Positions 60,801-64,000 of a stretch of DNA of 64,000 nucleotides are shown here, piece by piece (the first letter of the stretch is position 1; every line of letters starts with the position of its first letter). Location of the stretch: assembly GCF_000184685.1 (NCBI RefSeq), contig NC_014830.1, positions 2,976,001 to 3,040,000 on the forward strand. The letters are read 5' to 3'. The stretch is from Intrasporangium calvum DSM 43043. Its GTDB lineage: Bacteria; Actinomycetota; Actinomycetes; Actinomycetales; Dermatophilaceae. The notes below the pieces were generated by a model, which saw nothing but the letters and a program-made list of their open reading frames with translations, searched no databases and was not told the DNA's origin. The position numbers were made by a program, and so were the translations under genes.

Positions 60801-63665
60801 GTCGCCCGCGCAGCCGAGCTCGCTCTGGAAGCTGCCGGGCGCGGTGATGATCTCGCCCTGGGCGTCGCTGGTCACCCAGTGCGTCCGGTGGTCGTAGTAG
60901 AAGGTCACCGGTGCCCCGGTCGCCGTGAGCGGGATGTTGGAGCCGTTGCGCGCGCCACCGAGGCCGTAGTTCTCGTCCCACCCCTTGTTGATCGCGGCCT
61001 TGTACTCGTAGTCGCCCGCGGGGATCGTGGTCGTCAGGCGCCAGATGTCGTCGTTCGGGTTGCGGGTCAGCTGGGCCCGGTCGCAGGCGGGGTCCCAGTC
61101 ACCGGCGCAGCCCATCTCGGAGTTGAGGTTCCCGGGGACCGAGACGTGGTCCGGCTGGACGACCGGGCCGGTCCCGCCGCCGCTGCCGCCGTCACCGCCC
61201 CCGGCCCTGGGGTCACCGACGATCCCGTAGGTCGACGTGGCCGCGAGGTTGCCCTCGATGTCGCGAGCGACCATCCGGTACTCGAGGAGGGTGCCCTTCG
61301 CGAGGCCCGTGACATCGTGGAAGACCCGGTAGGGCGCGTTGTCGTCGGTGCCGATCGGGGTCCACGCGGTCGTGCCCACGGGCCGCTGGAGGAAGGTGAC
61401 CTCCGCGAAGGCGTTGCCCGGCATCGCGGCGCCGATCTCGGCGCGGCCGCCGACCACTCCTCCGGCCGCCGGAGCAGCGGGATGGACGGTGATCGCCGAC
61501 TCCGGCGCGTGGAAGGCGGTCTTGGCGCGGAACACCTGGACCGACAGCGGCGGCACCGTGACGGTGACCCGCCCGGCCCGGTCCGAGGTGACGCCCTTCG
61601 ACGTGCCGAGCAGGGGCAGGAAGCTCGTCTTGGGGGACGCGGTGGCGAACGTCGCCGTCTTCGCTTCGGTCGCGTTGTTCGCGACGACGACGTACTCGCG
61701 GCGGGCGTTCTTGTCGATGCGGCTCACCGCGTAGATGCCGGCGGAGTCCGAGGCGTAGCGGTGCAGCTGGGCCCCGTCGGCGAGCGCCGGGTGGGCCTGG
61801 CGCAGGGCGGCGAGCCGGGCGGTGTGCGTGTAGAGCGGGCCGGCCGTGCCGTAGCGGTCGGCCGAGCCCATCGGCTCGTCGGCGCCGCCGTCGATGATGA
61901 CGTCGTCCTCGTAGTCCGCGACCTGCGTCGCGAACATGTCCTGGCGCGCGTCCTTGTCGCCGCCGGCGCCGGTGAAGCCCTGTTCGTCGCCGTAGTAGAC
62001 GACCGGCTGGCCGCGGGTGAGGAACATCAGCGAGTTGGCGAGCTCGGTGCGGGCGAGCAGCTCGTCGCCGCCGAACTCCGCGTCCCGCAGCATCGCGCCG
62101 ACGCGGCCCATGTCGTGGTTGCCGAGGAAGGTCGGCAGGGAGTAGGCGTTGGAGTCGAGGTCGGTGTAGTAGTCGTCACCGGCGAAGAGGTCGCGCAGGC
62201 CGGTCGTCGGTGTGCCGGAGGCGAAGCCGAGCGCCGCACCCTGGAAGCCGAAGTCGAGCGTCGCGGGCAGCCGACCCTCGGTCGTGTACCGGCTCATGTA
62301 GGCCGGGCTGCCGTCGAACACCTCCCCAAACATGAAGAAGTCATCGTTCCCGGCGGCCTTGGCGTGCTCCATCAGGGCCGGCCCGAAGCTGCGCCAGAAC
62401 GGCAGGTTGACGTGCTTGACGGTGTCGATCCGGAACCCGTCGATGCCGAGGTCGACCCACGCCTCGTAGATGTCCTCCATCCCCTTGACGACCACGGGGT
62501 CCTCGGTGAAGAGGTCGTCCAGGCCGAAGAAGTCACCGTAGAGGCTCGACTCGCCGGCGAAGGTCGAGTTCCCGCGGTTGTGGTAGCGCACGGGGTCGTT
62601 GAGCCAGGCGGGCACCTTGACCGTCTCGTCCTGGGGCGTGCGGAACGTCGGCACGTAGGGGAAGGACGTGGCGGGGTCGAGCGTGGGGAAGTCGCTCGTG
62701 CCGGCGACGTCGGTGTCGTCGAAGACGGTCCCGTTGGCGTCCTGGTACGGGTGGGCCTCCTTGGAGCGGTAGTCGTCCGAGTCGCCCTCGTAGTCGATGA
62801 CGTCCGCGGTGTGGTTGGTGATGATGTCGAAGTAGACCTTCATCCCCTTCGCGTGCGCGGCGTCGATGAGCGCCGTCATCTCGGCGTTCGTGCCGAGGTG
62901 CGGGTCGATCTGGGTGAAGTCGGTGATCCAGTAGCCGTGGTAGCCGGCGCTCACGTCGTCGCCGCTGCCTTGGACGGGGCGGTTCTTGAAGGACGGCGTG
63001 AGCCAGATGGCGGTCGTGCCGAGGCCCTTGATGTAGTCGAGCCGGTCGCTGATGCCCGCGAGGTCACCGCCGTGGTAGAAGCCCTTGTCCGTCGGGTCGT
63101 AGCCGGTCGCGAGCCGGTCCCCGGCGAGGCCGCCGTCGTCGTTGGACGGGTCGCCGTTGGCGAAACGGTCGGCCATGACGAAGTAGAACCGCTCCTTCGT
63201 CGGTGCCTGCCGGAGCGAGGGGGTGGCGAGCGCCGCGTCGGCGTCGGTGGCCGGGCCGGAGAGCTCGACCGGGGCGATGCCGATCTGGTGGGACACGTCG
63301 TCGTAGCTGAACCGGATGCGCGCCGGCCCTTCGAGCACGAGCGGCAGGTTGGCGCCGCCCTTCGCACCGTCCGCGCCGTAGTTCTCGTCCCAGGAGCGGT
63401 TGATCGCCACCTTGAGCTCGTAGCTGCCCTTCGGCACGTCGAAGACCTTGGCGTATGCCGCTGAGCCCGCTTCCAGCACCAGCTCCGTCGCGCTGCAGCC
63501 GGGGTCCCAGTCGCCCGGGCACCCGAGCTCGTCCTGCAGCGAGCCGACCAGGGTCACCGTGCGGTCCCCGGCCCACGCCGTGACCGCTCCGGACACCGGG
63601 GTGACGAGACCAGCTGCGGCAACGGCGGCGACCGTGGCGGCGGACAGGAACGGGCGTCGGCGCAT
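57861..63665 (-). CDS. Secreted bifunctional alpha-amylase/pullulanase
   Basis: 1934 residues, one of the longest genes of the window. Order: signal peptide; X25/SusF-like starch module (~35-130); GH13 alpha-amylase with DIITNHT (~278), GFRIDTVKH (~411), GEVFDG (~447) and NHDMGR (~514); Ig-like linker; two more X25 modules (~846-940 and 942-1040, each with CAGDW and ENYG/VNYG); pullulanase N-domains and CBM48 (YGVGFPKGG ~1181); GH13_14 pullulanase with DEVYNHTAE (~1455), GFRFDLMGHH (~1525), GEGWNFGEV (~1565) and DAHDNE (~1691). Both catalytic sites look intact. ATG 63665 has AAGGAG 5 nt upstream. Two dispersed-motif copies lie in frame. It would cut alpha-1,4 and alpha-1,6 bonds outside the cell. 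Confidence 0.92.
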   Translation of the reverse strand: MRRRPFLSAATVAAVAAAGLVTPVSGAVTAWAGDRTVTLVGSLQDELGCPGDWDPGCSATELVLEAGSAAYAKVFDVPKGSYELKVAINRSWDENYGADGAKGGANLPLVLEGPARIRFSYDDVSHQIGIAPVELSGPATDADAALATPSLRQAPTKERFYFVMADRFANGDPSNDDGGLAGDRLATGYDPTDKGFYHGGDLAGISDRLDYIKGLGTTAIWLTPSFKNRPVQGSGDDVSAGYHGYWITDFTQIDPHLGTNAEMTALIDAAHAKGMKVYFDIITNHTADVIDYEGDSDDYRSKEAHPYQDANGTVFDDTDVAGTSDFPTLDPATSFPYVPTFRTPQDETVKVPAWLNDPVRYHNRGNSTFAGESSLYGDFFGLDDLFTEDPVVVKGMEDIYEAWVDLGIDGFRIDTVKHVNLPFWRSFGPALMEHAKAAGNDDFFMFGEVFDGSPAYMSRYTTEGRLPATLDFGFQGAALGFASGTPTTGLRDLFAGDDYYTDLDSNAYSLPTFLGNHDMGRVGAMLRDAEFGGDELLARTELANSLMFLTRGQPVVYYGDEQGFTGAGGDKDARQDMFATQVADYEDDVIIDGGADEPMGSADRYGTAGPLYTHTARLAALRQAHPALADGAQLHRYASDSAGIYAVSRIDKNARREYVVVANNATEAKTATFATASPKTSFLPLLGTSKGVTSDRAGRVTVTVPPLSVQVFRAKTAFHAPESAITVHPAAPAAGGVVGGRAEIGAAMPGNAFAEVTFLQRPVGTTAWTPIGTDDNAPYRVFHDVTGLAKGTLLEYRMVARDIEGNLAATSTYGIVGDPRAGGGDGGSGGGTGPVVQPDHVSVPGNLNSEMGCAGDWDPACDRAQLTRNPNDDIWRLTTTIPAGDYEYKAAINKGWDENYGLGGARNGSNIPLTATGAPVTFYYDHRTHWVTSDAQGEIITAPGSFQSELGCAGDWAPDCMRSWLQDPDGDGTYTWSSSQVPAGSYEFKVTHGLSWKVNYGAGGEQNGPNVAFSVPSDGTLVTISYVLATHQISVRTSRAGAAPDLTKAKAFIVDDDLVAWPASSVPAGVDPATLTWRLHWSAGGGLAVDAEAVTGGSVATLTRDPKGLPAAVLAAHPELKDAVALRTDKRTAALMPEILTGQVAVGMYDSTGVLLDATGVQIAIALDAMYSGAARKRSYGVGFPKGGVSFALWAPTAQDVDLLTWPAGSDDLGVDRARRTPMKRAADGSWAVTLGASAKEARYLYEVRVFAPTTGKVETNRVTDPSSVALTLNSTHSVAVDLKDREHMPSAWRTTPSPQLAQNVDTTIYELHVRDFSATDETVPEELRGSYLAFAQEGDGRKHLRALAEAGLNTVHLLPTFDIASIEEDPARQQEPDCDLESFAPDSEEQQKCTTKVAGADAFNWGYDPYHWTTPEGSYASTAAAADGGARIAEFRTMVGALHQDGLRVVLDEVYNHTAESGQGARSVLDKVVPGYYHRLNATGAVETSTCCQNVATEHAMAEKMMVDSVVTWARDYKVDGFRFDLMGHHSKANLLAIRTALDALTPARDGVDGTRIYLYGEGWNFGEVAGNTLFEQATQGQLGGTHIGTFSDRLRDAVRGGGPFDEDPRKQGFGTGLATDPNGAATNGDAAAAAARLAHETDLVQLGLAGNLRTYAFRSQATGEVVQGTDVDYNGSPAGYADEPDEVVTYVDAHDNETLFDALTYKLPVPTTMADRVRMNSLSLATTALAQTPSFWHAGADLLRSKSLNRDSYDSGDWFNELDWTGQDNGFGHGLPPEGVNAAKWPFMRPLLADPALKPTQDDARQATAMAQDLLELRFSTPLFRLGSAEAIRAKVSFPVSGTSDAHPGVIVMRIDDTVGTDVDPALRGLVVVLNASPDAVAQRVPGLSGPVSLSPVQREGADSVARSAAYDSSSSTLTVPARTVAVFVQPS

Positions 63666-63786
63666 GCGCACTCCTTCGTGGCACGAGGAACTCGTGAGGC
63701 TTCGGCCGCGCGGTGGGAGCGCGACGGGGTCGCACCATGCTCGGCACGGGCAACCTAGCGCTGCGCAGGTTCGACACGCCAGAGGT

Positions 63787-63806
63787 TTCTGCAATTTTTT
63801 GCAGAA
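63787..63806. promoter_or_regulatory. MalR/LacI-type operator of amylopullulanase
   Basis: TTCTGCAATTTTTTGCAGAA: perfect 8-bp arms around TTTT, an AT-rich island in GC-rich DNA about 120 bp before the start. CTTGCGG-ATG-CTTGCGG follows at about 63819-63835. TTGCA-based sites are bound by LacI-family maltose regulators in actinobacteria. Confidence 0.55.
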
Positions 63807-63883
63807 CCGGTCCTGGTTCTTGCGGATGCTTGCGGGGAGCGTCCACCACTGACCGGACCCCGGCCCGATCGCGGGCGGACCGT

Positions 63884-64000
63884 TCAGAGGGTGAGGTCGA
63901 GTACCTCGGCGCCCGGGAGGTCCGCGAGTGCGGCACCGTCGACGAGCAGCTTCGCACCGCGAATCCCGGCGCCGATGACGACCGGCCCCGCACTGGCGAC
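63884..64000 (-). CDS. C-terminus of an unrecognised protein
   Basis: The minus frame is open from the window edge to a TGA at 63884: 38 residues, VASAGPVVIGAGIRGAKLLV to GAEVLDLTL. Sequence looks coded and ends just upstream of the amylopullulanase promoter in the same direction. Too short for family assignment. Confidence 0.5.
   Translation of the reverse strand, partial: VASAGPVVIGAGIRGAKLLVDGAALADLPGAEVLDLTL

Noticed and set aside
58119-63464. A 1781-codon open frame antisense to the amylopullulanase
   Set aside because: Arg/Gly/Val/Ala-rich composition typical of high-GC shadow frames, no domain, and the opposite strand encodes clear catalytic motifs across the same span.

Overview
The window is 64 kb of high-GC chromosome from an actinobacterium. 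GTG and TTG starts, probable leaderless transcripts (TANNNT box 6-9 nt before the start), a Rv1576c/Rv1586c-style mini-prophage, class II GlpX, a WhiB-like protein and LuxR/LAL regulators all fit. Gene content suggests Micrococcales, perhaps Intrasporangiaceae; this is inference and no rRNA or tRNA gene was seen to test it.

Layout. 1-5.3 kb: secreted proteins (a truncated secreted protein, a BNR/sialidase-like propeller, a PhoX-type phosphatase) and a decayed partial copy of ychF. 5.4-10.2 kb: a DUF4242 protein, a large LuxR/LAL regulator and a flavin oxidoreductase. 10.2-15.7 kb: a dead histidine kinase, then an ABC exporter operon (ATPase, two permeases, lipoprotein) running into a response regulator/kinase pair. 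15.7-16.3 kb: remnants of an IS110 transposase and a tyrosine integrase. 16.30-24.63 kb: an 8.3-kb mini-prophage or phage satellite (serine integrase, small ORFs, P4-type primase-helicase, WhiB-like protein, two tandem paralogues, HK97-type capsid protein; no terminase, portal or tail gene) inserted in the 3' end of ychF. The host copy of ychF now ends in phage-supplied codons and its native last codons sit at the other end of the element.

24.6-45.7 kb: core genes: ychF, a thioesterase, rmuC, ispH, xseAB, a DUF4245 protein, glpX, a PfkB sugar kinase, a sugar ABC transporter (CUT1), class I fumarase and beta-carbonic anhydrase. Interleaved are three paralogous membrane-anchored proteins with a substrate-binding-like domain plus a VWA domain. 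45.9-57.8 kb: an M3 oligopeptidase, an Imm-5-like/Arr fusion, a DUF981 membrane protein, a DUF309 protein, glmM, rplM-rpsI, an HTH regulator with an MFS pump, a two-gene membrane operon behind a CsoR-type operator, and an aldo/keto reductase. 57.9-63.7 kb: one giant secreted bifunctional alpha-amylase/pullulanase behind a MalR-like operator; with the CUT1 transporter it could supply alpha-glucan breakdown and uptake.

Non-coding structure is rich: a dispersed 16-nt motif (GAGCYCAGCGGCATAC) in about a dozen copies, several tandem repeat clusters, and a pair of matched repeat modules behind the satellite primase that look like a replication origin or structured regulatory element.
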